Of a stretch of DNA of 64,000 bases, positions 36,663 through 44,608 are shown in pieces (within the stretch, counting starts at the first letter, position 1; each line of letters begins with the position of its first letter). Location: NCBI RefSeq assembly GCF_023502325.1, contig NZ_JAMFLZ010000003.1, positions 434,001-498,000 on the forward strand, written 5' to 3'. This stretch comes from Wocania_A spongiicola. Lineage in GTDB: Bacteria; Bacteroidota; Bacteroidia; Flavobacteriales; Flavobacteriaceae. A program made the position numbers and the translations under genes. Under the pieces are notes generated by a model, which was not told where the DNA came from, did not search any database, and was given only the letters and a program-made list of their open reading frames with translations.

Positions 36663-37253
36663 TCAGTCTATTAATTCATTAATCTTTATATGTTGCAACA
36701 ACATAATCGTTCTAGCATCAATAATCTCACCCAAATCAATCATTTCCATAGCCTTGGTAAAAGTGACTTCCAAAACTTCTATTTCTTCGTTTTCGGTTTC
36801 TAAACCACCTCCATTATCAATTCTATCAGAATCGGTATAATTCCCAGTAAAAAGATGTACACGCTCTCTTACTATTCCTGGTGATAAAAACACAGTACTT
36901 ACAGCCTTTAAATTAGAAACATTATACCCCAATTCTTCTTTAACTTCTCTAATAACAGAAGTTTCTGGTGATTCACCATCATCAATGGCTCCTCCACAAA
37001 CTTCTATAGAAACACCATCAGAAACGCCTGAAATATATACAGGTATTCTAAATTGTTTTGATAAAAGAACTTTTTTTGATTCTGCATTGTACAATAATAT
37101 CGCAACACCATCACTCTTACCATAAGCTTCGTGGGCTATTCGTTTCCATTTTCCACTTTTAAATTTAAAATCGAAATCTATTCGCTCTAGCTTACCCCAA
37201 AAATTGGATAATACAGTTGATGTTATGTTCTTTATTCTTTTATCTTTTGTCAT
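36663..37253 (-). CDS. NUDIX hydrolase (NudK/ADP-ribose pyrophosphatase-like)
   Basis: The 196-aa product has an intact NUDIX box: GAIDDGE, seven residues, then REVKEELGY. This matches GX5EX7REUXEEXGU, so Mg-dependent nucleoside diphosphate-X hydrolysis is expected. The context LLSKQFRIPVY before the box resembles NudK/GDP-mannose and ADP-ribose pyrophosphatases. I place the start at the ATG at 37253, which overlaps the AAA gene stop by 14 bases. Its presence in an AAA/membrane cluster may mean it handles a nucleotide by-product or signal. Confidence 0.9.
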   Translation of the reverse strand: MTKDKRIKNITSTVLSNFWGKLERIDFDFKFKSGKWKRIAHEAYGKSDGVAILLYNAESKKVLLSKQFRIPVYISGVSDGVSIEVCGGAIDDGESPETSVIREVKEELGYNVSNLKAVSTVFLSPGIVRERVHLFTGNYTDSDRIDNGGGLETENEEIEVLEVTFTKAMEMIDLGEIIDARTIMLLQHIKINELID

Positions 37254-39204
37254 CAAATTGCTCTTTAGCCTCAGTCTCTATATTCAATTGATTTACTCTT
37301 GCATCTACTTTTCGTTTAAAATCAGTATCGGCAATAGTTGCTACATTATCTAAATAACGCACAACTTCTTGACGTCTAATTTCTGAAAAATCCAACCCCT
37401 TCATATTGCTTTTCATCAATTCTTGAAGCATTCCAAACTTAGTTTCATAATCTTTTTTGAAATAAATATCTGGATTTTCAAACCAATCATCCTCTAAATC
37501 AAAATCAGTTAACCGTAAAGATATTGCCGATTGTATATTCCGTACATCACGCGACGAAAAAAATGGAAATATCTTTTGAATTTCTTTATACAAACTTGCA
37601 TAAAACATATGCTCATTACTATCATGCATTTTATCAACCCTTTCAAAGGTTTCTAAAACACGTTCTTCTGAAGGCTTTTCAATAGCATCTAAGATATCTC
37701 CCATGTTTTTTGCTAAACCTTGATTTTCTAAATATTTATAGCCTTGTGGGTTTTGCATATTTACAAAGTCTGGCATGGTTTTATCAAACTTTTTCCACCA
37801 AATATAATCTTGATCTAAAAAGTCATGCTCGCTTCTCGCTCCATCAATTTTAAAACGCCCTTGTACACGAGAAATCACAGCTTTATCAAGCATTTCTGGA
37901 AGGTTAGTAAACAATCCAATAGAACTGTTACCATAGTTTACGGCATAAGCGCCTTCAGTATATCTTAAAAACACGCCTATAACTTCCTTGACACCAGCAG
38001 AAACTCCCTGAGCTGTTCGCTCTTGTAAATTGTTTTCGGCATCATCAATAGGTGCAAAAATAAGTTTTGATGGGTCTTGTAAAGGCTTCATCCATTCAAC
38101 CATTTTTTCAGCACTGCCACCTTGAAATGTACTAATTAAAGTATCTGGCATAGGGTGAAACAAAAACGGAATATCCAAATTATCACAATGCTCTTTAAGT
38201 CGCGTAGCAATGGCTGCTATAAGCATACTTTTTCCTGTTCCTGGAATACCATAGCCCATAAACACTGGCATAAAACCTCCTAATTCTTGAAAAGGATTCT
38301 TCTTTGCCACAAAATCATAACTCAGCATACGTTCGGTTAATCGACGTGCAAAATGTTTGGCATCTCGATTACCAACAATTTGTTCAAATTGAATTTTATT
38401 AAACTCAATACTTTTAGCTGTTCCGGAAAATACGTTATTCCAACCTGATACTGCAAATTCAGATTTCTCTAATTTATATGTTCTATCTTCAATGGTTTCA
38501 GTATACTCTAAAGCACTTTTGCGTAATTGAATTTCATCAATTAACGCTTCAAAATATACTACTGTAAAATCAATAACGTCTTTATCTGATTTTATAATTT
38601 CTGGATGCCCTAAATATTTATCAAAATAAAACAAACTACATGAAATTCCTTTTAATGGCGACATGAGTGATACTTCTGGAATACCTGCAAACTTTTGTTT
38701 CATCACACTTAAATCGTCTGAGGCATGAGGTTTTAAATCATGTAATATTTTATAAGCTGTCGAGAATAGCATAAAAGCTGTTGCTGTGTGCATTTTACTT
38801 TCAAACTCACGTTTTCCGTTGGTATCTAAAGCTGATTTGTTTTCGTTTAAGCTTGATAAACCCGAAGCATCGTAAAAACTATCTTTAATCCAAATACCTA
38901 AAGTGATTCCTTCTTGAACAGCATATAAAGTTTGGTTTAAATAAATAGGGATTGCTACAGAGTCTGGTAATAATCGTTTTTTTAGAGCAAGAATCGTTTT
39001 TGAAACCGAAGTTATTTCTGCAGTATTTGTTCCATTATTGGCACGCGATAAATACAGTAAAATTGATTCATCCTTTGCGTTTTTATCCTTGTTTTTTGCG
39101 CGAGCTCCTTGCTCCCATTGTATAGACTTCAAATAGGATGCAGCTTCATCACGAAGCATATCTAGTTCGGTAAGTTTTATTGGAAATGTTGAGTTGTGTT
39201 CCAT
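37240..39204 (-). CDS. AAA-type ATPase with long N-terminal domain
   Basis: The 654-aa product has an N-terminal helical region of about 290 residues without known motif, then an ATPase core: Walker A GYGIPGTGKS (317-326), Walker-B-like segment LIFAPIDDAENN (381-392) where two Asp and a Glu are present, a sensor-1-like GLFTNLPEMLD with N434, and an arginine-rich RVQGRF that could supply the Arg finger. The order fits AAA+ proteins. The rest (ending LNIETEAKEQFDDKR) is helical. In the cluster it is followed by a NUDIX gene and preceded by two unknown proteins; it may remodel the membrane or coiled-coil partners. Confidence 0.85.
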   Translation of the reverse strand: MEHNSTFPIKLTELDMLRDEAASYLKSIQWEQGARAKNKDKNAKDESILLYLSRANNGTNTAEITSVSKTILALKKRLLPDSVAIPIYLNQTLYAVQEGITLGIWIKDSFYDASGLSSLNENKSALDTNGKREFESKMHTATAFMLFSTAYKILHDLKPHASDDLSVMKQKFAGIPEVSLMSPLKGISCSLFYFDKYLGHPEIIKSDKDVIDFTVVYFEALIDEIQLRKSALEYTETIEDRTYKLEKSEFAVSGWNNVFSGTAKSIEFNKIQFEQIVGNRDAKHFARRLTERMLSYDFVAKKNPFQELGGFMPVFMGYGIPGTGKSMLIAAIATRLKEHCDNLDIPFLFHPMPDTLISTFQGGSAEKMVEWMKPLQDPSKLIFAPIDDAENNLQERTAQGVSAGVKEVIGVFLRYTEGAYAVNYGNSSIGLFTNLPEMLDKAVISRVQGRFKIDGARSEHDFLDQDYIWWKKFDKTMPDFVNMQNPQGYKYLENQGLAKNMGDILDAIEKPSEERVLETFERVDKMHDSNEHMFYASLYKEIQKIFPFFSSRDVRNIQSAISLRLTDFDLEDDWFENPDIYFKKDYETKFGMLQELMKSNMKGLDFSEIRRQEVVRYLDNVATIADTDFKRKVDARVNQLNIETEAKEQFDDKR

Positions 39205-39292
39205 ATATTTATTTTTACGTCATTACGAATAAAATTTAGCAATCTACTTCTCTTATTTAGGTAACCACGTCGATTTGTTTTTCTTTATGACT

Positions 39293-40357
39293 TTACTTTT
39301 TAATATCTATTTTTAATTCTGAAATTTGAATAGGTGCCTTTTCTAACGTGTCTATTACATCTGGTGTTTTGTTATATAATAATTGAATAATTCTATGTGG
39401 AGCAAACACATATTTTTGCTTAAACACCTCATCCCACTTTTGTAAAATTTGCTTGTTAAAAAAGCTTCCTTCTTTAAATTCACTACCAGAACTTACTTCG
39501 TCTAATCGCAATGAAATAGCATAAGATTCTAGCGGAATTTCTTTTTTACCAATAGCCTCCAAAATAGTATGTGTTATATCATTTTCGTCTTTTGCAAATA
39601 CATTATGTATTGGTCCTAAATCAATTCGCTTTATAAGTTTAGGCGATACTTTTGGTAGTTTTCTATCAATAGTATATGCCATAGTATCCAAAGCCATGTC
39701 TCTATCAGCTACCGTTTTTAAAACCTCATAAATCTCATCTTTATAATCATTTATTTTTGTGCCATCGTAATTGAAATACATAAAACATATAAATGGCCTG
39801 TTATGAGACACATCATAAAAACCCCAACTTATTAGCAAGTCACCAGCAGAATGTTCTGGAGCACTTAATATTTTGCCTTGCACAAAACGATTAAATATAT
39901 ATTCTTTTTTAACTGACGAATAATAGACTATAGATGCTGCTTGAAAAAGTTTACTCTTTTTTATCGGTTCTTTTTTTCGCATTAATGTATCTAAAAATTC
40001 TTCCTTTAAATTACTTATAGGAGTCAATCTGCCTAAATATTCATCGCGTAATTCTAAATCATTAAATAAATACCTGAATTCTAAATAGTTAGGAAAACCA
40101 GAGTAGGTTAAATCTACTTTCATATTATCCTCATCATCATACATATATTTAACACGCATGGCTTCAATAGAGTATAACAATAAGTCGCAATACTGCTTAA
40201 ACAACTGAACTTCTTGAGCGTTACAAATTTTTTGTTGTTGTACAGCAACAATAAGCTCTTTAAAAGCAAAATCCATCATTTTATGGTAAAACACATAATG
40301 CTCTTTGGAGTCTAGAACAGCAGAATCTAATGGTGTAACTATATGATTTATGGACAT
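39293..40357 (-). CDS. 354-aa soluble protein of unknown function (AAA cluster)
   Basis: The product is soluble, mixed helical/beta, with no membrane segment and no motif I recognise. It starts MSINHIVTPLDSAVLDS at the ATG at 40357; an ORF extension to 40438 is encoded by a dispersed repeat (see 40393-40480) and should be ignored. It lies between the coiled-coil gene and the AAA gene on the same strand, so it is probably an adaptor for the ATPase. The 88 bases between it and the AAA gene are without feature. Confidence 0.72.
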   Translation of the reverse strand: MSINHIVTPLDSAVLDSKEHYVFYHKMMDFAFKELIVAVQQQKICNAQEVQLFKQYCDLLLYSIEAMRVKYMYDDEDNMKVDLTYSGFPNYLEFRYLFNDLELRDEYLGRLTPISNLKEEFLDTLMRKKEPIKKSKLFQAASIVYYSSVKKEYIFNRFVQGKILSAPEHSAGDLLISWGFYDVSHNRPFICFMYFNYDGTKINDYKDEIYEVLKTVADRDMALDTMAYTIDRKLPKVSPKLIKRIDLGPIHNVFAKDENDITHTILEAIGKKEIPLESYAISLRLDEVSSGSEFKEGSFFNKQILQKWDEVFKQKYVFAPHRIIQLLYNKTPDVIDTLEKAPIQISELKIDIKK

Positions 40358-40370
40358 GTTTTTAATTAAT

Positions 40371-40388
40371 AATTGACAATTGTCAATT
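40371..40388. repeat. Perfect 18-base palindrome
   Basis: AATTGACAATTGTCAATT is its own reverse complement. It lies 14 bases upstream of the ATG of the 354-aa gene (minus strand) and directly next to the element at 40393-40480. It may be an operator, or part of the dispersed repeat. Confidence 0.75.
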
Positions 40389-40392
40389 TTTT

Positions 40393-40480
40393 GGGCGTTA
40401 CCCGTAGGGGTCAGGCTTTCGGCAGTCGCTCTTTTCAAGGAGCTCCAACAAATGCCTCAATCCTTAACGCAGTACGAGAA
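40393..40480. repeat. Dispersed Bacteroidota-type intergenic element
   Basis: The segment has the parts of a repeated intergenic element that I know from many Bacteroidota genomes: GGGCGTTACCC, a small ACCC-GTA-GGGG hairpin, GTCAGGCTTTCGGC, a variable hairpin centre (AAGGAGCTCC) and the end AATGCCTCAATCCTTAACGC. It is much richer in G+C than its surroundings. It lies in the gap between the coiled-coil and 354-aa genes and reads into the false N-terminal extension of the latter. Its function is not known to me; recognition is from memory, not a search. Confidence 0.6.
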
Positions 40481-40511
40481 TACCACAGAATTTATAGTTT
40501 CATTTGATGAG

Positions 40512-40531
40512 ATTCCTGCCTTCGCAGGAAT
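40512..40531. repeat. TTCCTGC-type hairpin repeat
   Basis: The bases ATTCCTGC-CTTC-GCAGGAAT form a perfect 8-base stem with a 4-base loop, directly before the stop codon of the coiled-coil gene (stop at 40536 on the minus strand). A degraded copy is at 36634-36656. It may act as a terminator or mRNA stabiliser, or be a selfish palindromic repeat. Confidence 0.75.
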
Positions 40532-40535
40532 AATA

Positions 40536-41882
40536 TTAACTTAATAAATCGTCCTCGGTAGCTTCAGGTTTTGGACTTGGCTTATCACCTTCACCCTCAC
40601 CATCAGATGGCTTGTTTGCGTCTGCTTTATAATAATCTTCAAAAATCTCTTTCATATCAATGCCATAACGCTCAGCAAAATTCTTTTGGATGTCGCTATC
40701 TTTTGCACGAATTTCTTGTAAAGCCTCTGCATAACTACTATAAACACCTTGCATTACTTTTTCATGTACTGGTATATTATCCATCATGTCCTGACGCGCT
40801 TTCGCACTTGCGGTATGCATAGATGCTAAAGTTTCCCCAATGTGTTCATCCGTTTTAACACCTAAATGTTCTAAAATAGCAGCAAATTCTTGATCCGTTC
40901 TTGCTTTTAAAGCTACCACATAACCATCATAATACTTAAGTCGTTCTTCAGTATCACTCTTTAATTTAGCACGATGTGTTTGCAAATTACTACGTAAAGA
41001 AGTTAATACTTTAATGGTTAAGTTATGTTTGTGTACAAAGCTATCCTTACTCGCAGCAAGCGTGGTATATGCATTTTTAAGACCTTCTAGTTCTTCTACC
41101 TTTTGCTCTAAGGTTGTTACTTTACCTATAGCTTCTGCGTATTCTGAAGACTGCTTATCGGCAATATCTTCAAGCTCTTGGCGAGCCTGCTTTAAAAGTG
41201 CATATTGCTCTTCTAATTTTGCCTCAACTTCTTTCTTTTTCTCTAAAGCTTTAGTATGATTTTTAGAAGCTTCAACAATGGCATCCTTTAGTTTTTCTTC
41301 TACTTCTTTTATTTCTACTTCTCTATTTTTTAAACGGCTAACGGCTGCTTGACTTTTATAAGACAATTCACTTAAAAGTGTTTGTATGTCTGCACTTTCA
41401 ATACGCTCTTGAAACATTGCTTTTGCCTTATTATCTGCACCAGCTCGTACTTTTTCAGCAGCTTTTAACTCATCTTGGGCTTTTTTTATTTTACTCTTTC
41501 GCCCCCAAAGGTTATTCCACCAAGTATCAGGTTTTGCTTCGGCATCTTCTAATTCAATTTTGGCACGCTCTAAAGCTTTTTGAGCATCATCAATTACTTT
41601 TTGTTCTGTAGCATTTAATGATGAAAACTTTTCAAAAATAATACCAACCTCATCCTGATAATCAGTTAAATCTTTGATAGCGTCTAAAAGCGTAGTTCTA
41701 TCTTTTTCTGCCATATGCACCACATCGTCTAAAGTGGCGTTTAATATTTTTTGTCTAACCTCAGGGTCATCTTCTTGAGACAATTTAGATTTCATAGTAT
41801 CAATGGCTTTTCCCCAATTAACATCTACTTTTTCTGTTTTTTCGTTTGAAGAGGTTTCTAATAAATCAAAATCATCTGACAT
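40536..41882 (-). CDS. Long coiled-coil protein (AAA cluster, first gene)
   Basis: The 448-aa product is mostly one long coiled coil: from about residue 85 to 330 there are repeated Lys/Glu/Ala/Leu heptads (KALERAKIELEDAEAKPD, then KKKEVEAKLEEQYALLKQAR, LEQKVEELEGLKNAY). It is interrupted by a short WWNNLWGRKSK near residue 127 that may be a membrane-interacting or structural break. The N-terminus is acidic, the C-terminus a disordered Gly/Pro/Glu tail ending in ATEDDLLS. It is the first gene of the operon at the far (41.9 kb) end. Family unknown; it resembles scaffolding proteins. Confidence 0.78.
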   Translation of the reverse strand: MSDDFDLLETSSNEKTEKVDVNWGKAIDTMKSKLSQEDDPEVRQKILNATLDDVVHMAEKDRTTLLDAIKDLTDYQDEVGIIFEKFSSLNATEQKVIDDAQKALERAKIELEDAEAKPDTWWNNLWGRKSKIKKAQDELKAAEKVRAGADNKAKAMFQERIESADIQTLLSELSYKSQAAVSRLKNREVEIKEVEEKLKDAIVEASKNHTKALEKKKEVEAKLEEQYALLKQARQELEDIADKQSSEYAEAIGKVTTLEQKVEELEGLKNAYTTLAASKDSFVHKHNLTIKVLTSLRSNLQTHRAKLKSDTEERLKYYDGYVVALKARTDQEFAAILEHLGVKTDEHIGETLASMHTASAKARQDMMDNIPVHEKVMQGVYSSYAEALQEIRAKDSDIQKNFAERYGIDMKEIFEDYYKADANKPSDGEGEGDKPSPKPEATEDDLLS

Positions 41883-42144
41883 GTTATATACTGTATTTAA
41901 GGTTGAACAATTTTACGGACAAGCAATTTCGTTAAAAAATATCAATTTTAAAATTTATACTACTTAAATTATTGGTATAAAAAGTTTATAAAATGTTACA
42001 TTAATATTTTGTCACTTGCTAAGAGGTGATTTTGAAATTAATTTTCAATCAGAAAAGAAGCTTTACTTGAGTTTATATTACAACATAAGCATCTTAAATA
42101 CAGCTATGTACCTTTTATACATGTAATAATTAGTAAAAAAACAG
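41883..42144. other. 302-base gap upstream of two divergent operons, no gene seen
   Basis: The stretch between the coiled-coil gene (minus) and the small membrane gene (plus) is very AT-rich and should hold promoters for both. Towards the plus-strand gene a TATATTTG box is clear (next entry). On the minus side only a one-mismatch CAATTTTA (reverse of TAAAATTG) is seen. No RNA structure or ORF above 30 codons stands out. Confidence 0.5.
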
Positions 42145-42152
42145 TATATTTG
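42145..42152 (+). promoter_or_regulatory. Candidate -7 box (TATATTTG) for the small membrane gene pair
   Basis: TATATTTG matches TAnnTTTG exactly and lies 33 bases before the ATG at 42185, giving a leader of about 27 nt. The -33 region (around 42119-42126) has no good TTG. Confidence 0.5.
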
Positions 42153-42184
42153 AACAGCTATTAACCCAAATAAAATACTACCAA

Positions 42185-42421
42185 ATGCTACTAAAAACTT
42201 TTATTTTAGGTTGCATCCCTCTAATAAGCCAAACCGACATTGTAACAATATTAATTGTTGTTGTTGTAATTTTTTCTTTTTTACTTATACTCGGTGTTAG
42301 AAAATCATACAAACTTAAGAAGGAAAATGATCGTTTAAATAGTATGAATACGACTATTGAGGATGAGAACAAAAAACCTTATAAAGATTTTACTGATGGC
42401 CATATGTATGGTGGCAATTAA
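42185..42421 (+). CDS. 78-aa single-span membrane protein
   Basis: The product has a long hydrophobic segment (about residues 19-42, IVTILIVVVVIFSFLLILGV) after a short hydrophobic lead, then a basic stretch (RKSYKLKKENDRLN) and a polar tail ending KPYKDFTDGHMYGGN. The bitopic shape and the motif YKDFTDGHMYGG make it a real but unidentified small protein. It precedes a second small gene by 12 bases and both end at one hairpin. Confidence 0.75.
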   Translation: MLLKTFILGCIPLISQTDIVTILIVVVVIFSFLLILGVRKSYKLKKENDRLNSMNTTIEDENKKPYKDFTDGHMYGGN

Positions 42422-42433
42422 TACAATTTAAAT

Positions 42434-42610
42434 ATGAAAACTCTGGTCCTTTTATTTATCGCAACGTATTTTATTGAATTGTTATATCGTAGAATTATAT
42501 TAGATAAACAATTGGAAAATGAAATAAAAAAGTTCAACCAAAACAAAGATTATATTATGAACCAAAGCCTTAATAATTATGAATTAGGTTCTAATCATTT
42601 ATATAAATAA
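42434..42610 (+). CDS. 58-aa membrane protein
   Basis: An ATG 12 bases after the preceding stop opens a 58-codon frame (MKTLVLLFIATYFIELL start). The hydrophobic N-terminus is a membrane segment, followed by RRIILDKQLENEIKKF and a polar tail ending NHLYK. No family is known to me. Close spacing to the 78-aa gene and the hairpin just after its stop (42611-42636) support co-transcription. Confidence 0.6.
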   Translation: MKTLVLLFIATYFIELLYRRIILDKQLENEIKKFNQNKDYIMNQSLNNYELGSNHLYK

Positions 42611-42636
42611 AAATGCCCACTTTTCAGTGAGCATTT
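42611..42636. terminator. Hairpin between the small membrane genes and ettA
   Basis: The arms AAATGCCCACT and AGTGAGCATTT pair with one C/A mismatch around a TTTC loop. It serves both the plus-strand pair (1 base after the stop) and, on the minus strand, the ettA transcript ending at 42647. Confidence 0.7.
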
Positions 42637-42646
42637 ATTTATGTTT

Positions 42647-44338
42647 TTATCTAATTAACTTTTTATATTTAATTCGCTTCGGTATTAAATCTCCACCAAG
42701 ACGTTTCTTTTTATTTTCTTCATAATCGCTAAAACCACCTTCGAAGAAATAGACTTGACTATCGCCTTCAAAAGCTAAAATATGTGTACAAATACGATCT
42801 AAAAACCAACGATCGTGACTAATCACTACGGCACAACCTGCAAAGTTCTCAAGACCTTCTTCAAGTGCTCTTAATGTGTTGACATCAAGATCATTAGTTG
42901 GCTCATCTAAAAGTAACACATTGCCTTCTTCTTTAAGTGTCATTGCTAAATGTAAACGATTACGTTCACCTCCAGAAAGTAAGTTTACTTTTTTATTTTG
43001 CTCGCTTCCAGAAAAATTAAAACGACTTAAATATGCACGAGAGTTCACTTGCTTTCCTCCCATCATAACTAACTCTTGTTCATCACTAAAGTTTTGCCAA
43101 ATAGTTTTATTTGAATCAATATTAGAGTGCTTCTGATCTACATATGCTATTTTAGCAGTATCGCCTACAACAAACTTACCTTTATCTGGGGTTTCTTCTC
43201 CCATTATCATTCTGAAAATAGTTGTTTTACCAGCTCCGTTAGGCCCAATTACACCAACTATTCCAGCTTGTGGCAGGTTGAAACTTAAATCATCATATAA
43301 TAACTTATCGTCATATCCTTTTGCAACACCTTTAGCCTCAATAACATTTGTACCAAGTCGTGGTCCATTAGGAATATAGATTTCTAACTTTTCATCAAGT
43401 TGCTTTTGATCTTGACTCATTAGCTTATCATAATTCTTTAAACGCGCTTTTTGCTTTGTTTGCCGACCTTTAGCTCCTTGTCGAACCCATTCTAACTCGC
43501 GTTCTAAGGTTTTCTGACGTTTTGATGCCGTTTTACTTTCCTGAGCTAATCGTTTAGATTTTTGATCTAACCAAGACGAATAATTCCCTTTCCAAGGTAT
43601 CCCTTCTCCTCTGTCCAACTCTAAAATCCAGCCAGCAACATTGTCTAAAAAGTATCTATCGTGCGTTACAGCAATTACGGTTCCTTTATACTGAGCTAAA
43701 TGATGCTCTAACCAATGTACAGATTCTGCATCTAAATGGTTTGTAGGCTCATCTAATAATAATACATCTGGTTCTTGCAATAACAAGCGACATAAAGCAA
43801 CGCGACGACGTTCCCCGCCAGATAGTACACCAATTTTTTTATCACCATCAGGAGTTCGTAAAGCATCCATGGCAATTTCTAATTTGGTATCAAGCTCCCA
43901 TGCATTTGCAGCATCAATCTGATCTTGCAATTCAGCTTGACGGTTCATAAGTTTTTCCATCTTATCTGGATCAGAATATACTTCCTCTAGCCCAAACATA
44001 TCGTTTATCTTATTATACTCATCAAGAATTGCAACAGTTTCAGCAGCACCTTCTCGAACTACTTCCATTACGGTTTTCTCTTCATCTAACTTTGGTTCTT
44101 GTTCTAAGTAACCAACAGAATAGTCTTGCGAAAACACTACATCTCCTTGGTAATTTTTATCAACTCCAGCAATAATTTTTAAAAGAGTTGATTTACCAGA
44201 ACCATTGAGTCCTAAAATTCCTATTTTCGCTCCGTAAAAAAAACTCAAGTAAATGTTTTTTAAAACTGGAGTATTTGCACTCTGAAATGTCTTGGTTACA
44301 CCAGACATTGAGAAAATTATCTTCTTATCATCACTCAT
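42647..44338 (-). CDS. ettA: EttA: energy-dependent translational throttle ABC-F ATPase
   Basis: The 563-aa product has two ABC ATPase domains without membrane part. Walker A motifs are GLNGSGKS (43-50) and GPNGAGKT (second domain), signatures LSGGERRRVALC and LSGGERNRLHLA, Walker B LLLDEPTNHLD and LLLDEPTNDLD. The arm and linker (KQKTLERELEWVRQGAKGR, about residue 275) match EttA. EttA binds the ribosomal E site and gates translation by the ATP/ADP ratio. Its ATG overlaps the stop of the 60-aa membrane gene by one base (TAATG). Confidence 0.95.
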   Translation of the reverse strand: MSDDKKIIFSMSGVTKTFQSANTPVLKNIYLSFFYGAKIGILGLNGSGKSTLLKIIAGVDKNYQGDVVFSQDYSVGYLEQEPKLDEEKTVMEVVREGAAETVAILDEYNKINDMFGLEEVYSDPDKMEKLMNRQAELQDQIDAANAWELDTKLEIAMDALRTPDGDKKIGVLSGGERRRVALCRLLLQEPDVLLLDEPTNHLDAESVHWLEHHLAQYKGTVIAVTHDRYFLDNVAGWILELDRGEGIPWKGNYSSWLDQKSKRLAQESKTASKRQKTLERELEWVRQGAKGRQTKQKARLKNYDKLMSQDQKQLDEKLEIYIPNGPRLGTNVIEAKGVAKGYDDKLLYDDLSFNLPQAGIVGVIGPNGAGKTTIFRMIMGEETPDKGKFVVGDTAKIAYVDQKHSNIDSNKTIWQNFSDEQELVMMGGKQVNSRAYLSRFNFSGSEQNKKVNLLSGGERNRLHLAMTLKEEGNVLLLDEPTNDLDVNTLRALEEGLENFAGCAVVISHDRWFLDRICTHILAFEGDSQVYFFEGGFSDYEENKKKRLGGDLIPKRIKYKKLIR

Positions 44339-44520
44339 TACACTCTTCCTTTTAATGCATTAAACACCCATGCATTTGCAAAAAAACCAATACCAACAGC
44401 TGCAAAACCCCAGCCTGCAACATCATCATACCTAAAGGCTCCTAATGCTATTAATGCTAATCCTACTATAATCATAATTGTGGTAGCCCAGGCTAGCACA
44501 GTGTTTTTATTCATTGCCAT
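44338..44520 (-). CDS. 60-aa two-span membrane protein of a Flavobacteriaceae family (CAL67264-like)
   Basis: The product has two hydrophobic segments (about residues 5-27 and 36-55; TVLAWATTIMIIVGLALIAL, then WGFAAVGIGFFANAWVFNAL) and ends LKGRV. I remember this sequence pattern as the CAL67264-type family from Flavobacteriaceae, always a short membrane protein of unknown function. Its stop codon shares a base with the ettA start, so translation is probably coupled. Confidence 0.82.
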   Translation of the reverse strand: MAMNKNTVLAWATTIMIIVGLALIALGAFRYDDVAGWGFAAVGIGFFANAWVFNALKGRV

Positions 44521-44579
44521 AATCTTAATTCTTAAATTTTGGTGGTTAGTCTTAAAGCAAATATCGTTTTTTTAGATAA

Positions 44580-44607
44580 AAAAAGCATCCTATATAGGAT
44601 GCTTTTT
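44580..44607. terminator. Hairpin terminator downstream of the pirin gene
   Basis: AAAAAGCATCCTA-TA-TAGGATGCTTTTT is a perfect 28-base palindrome lying just after the stop of the minus-strand pirin gene. On the minus strand it ends in a T-run, and it also separates pirin from the 60-aa/ettA pair. Confidence 0.88.
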
Positions 44608-44608
44608 A

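Noticed and set aside
40358..40438. N-terminal extension of the 354-aa protein (27 extra residues)
   Set aside because: It is encoded by the dispersed repeat and the 18-base palindrome; the conserved-looking protein starts at the ATG at 40357.
36634..40531. CRISPR array, from the repeated TTCGCAGGAAT pieces
   Set aside because: Only one clear and one degraded copy exist, thousands of bases apart, with no regular spacing and no cas genes.
31968..41882. Calling the AAA cluster a known phage-defence or tellurite-resistance system
   Set aside because: No nuclease, deaminase, TerD/TerC-type or helicase domain is visible; the NUDIX and RDD genes are not diagnostic.
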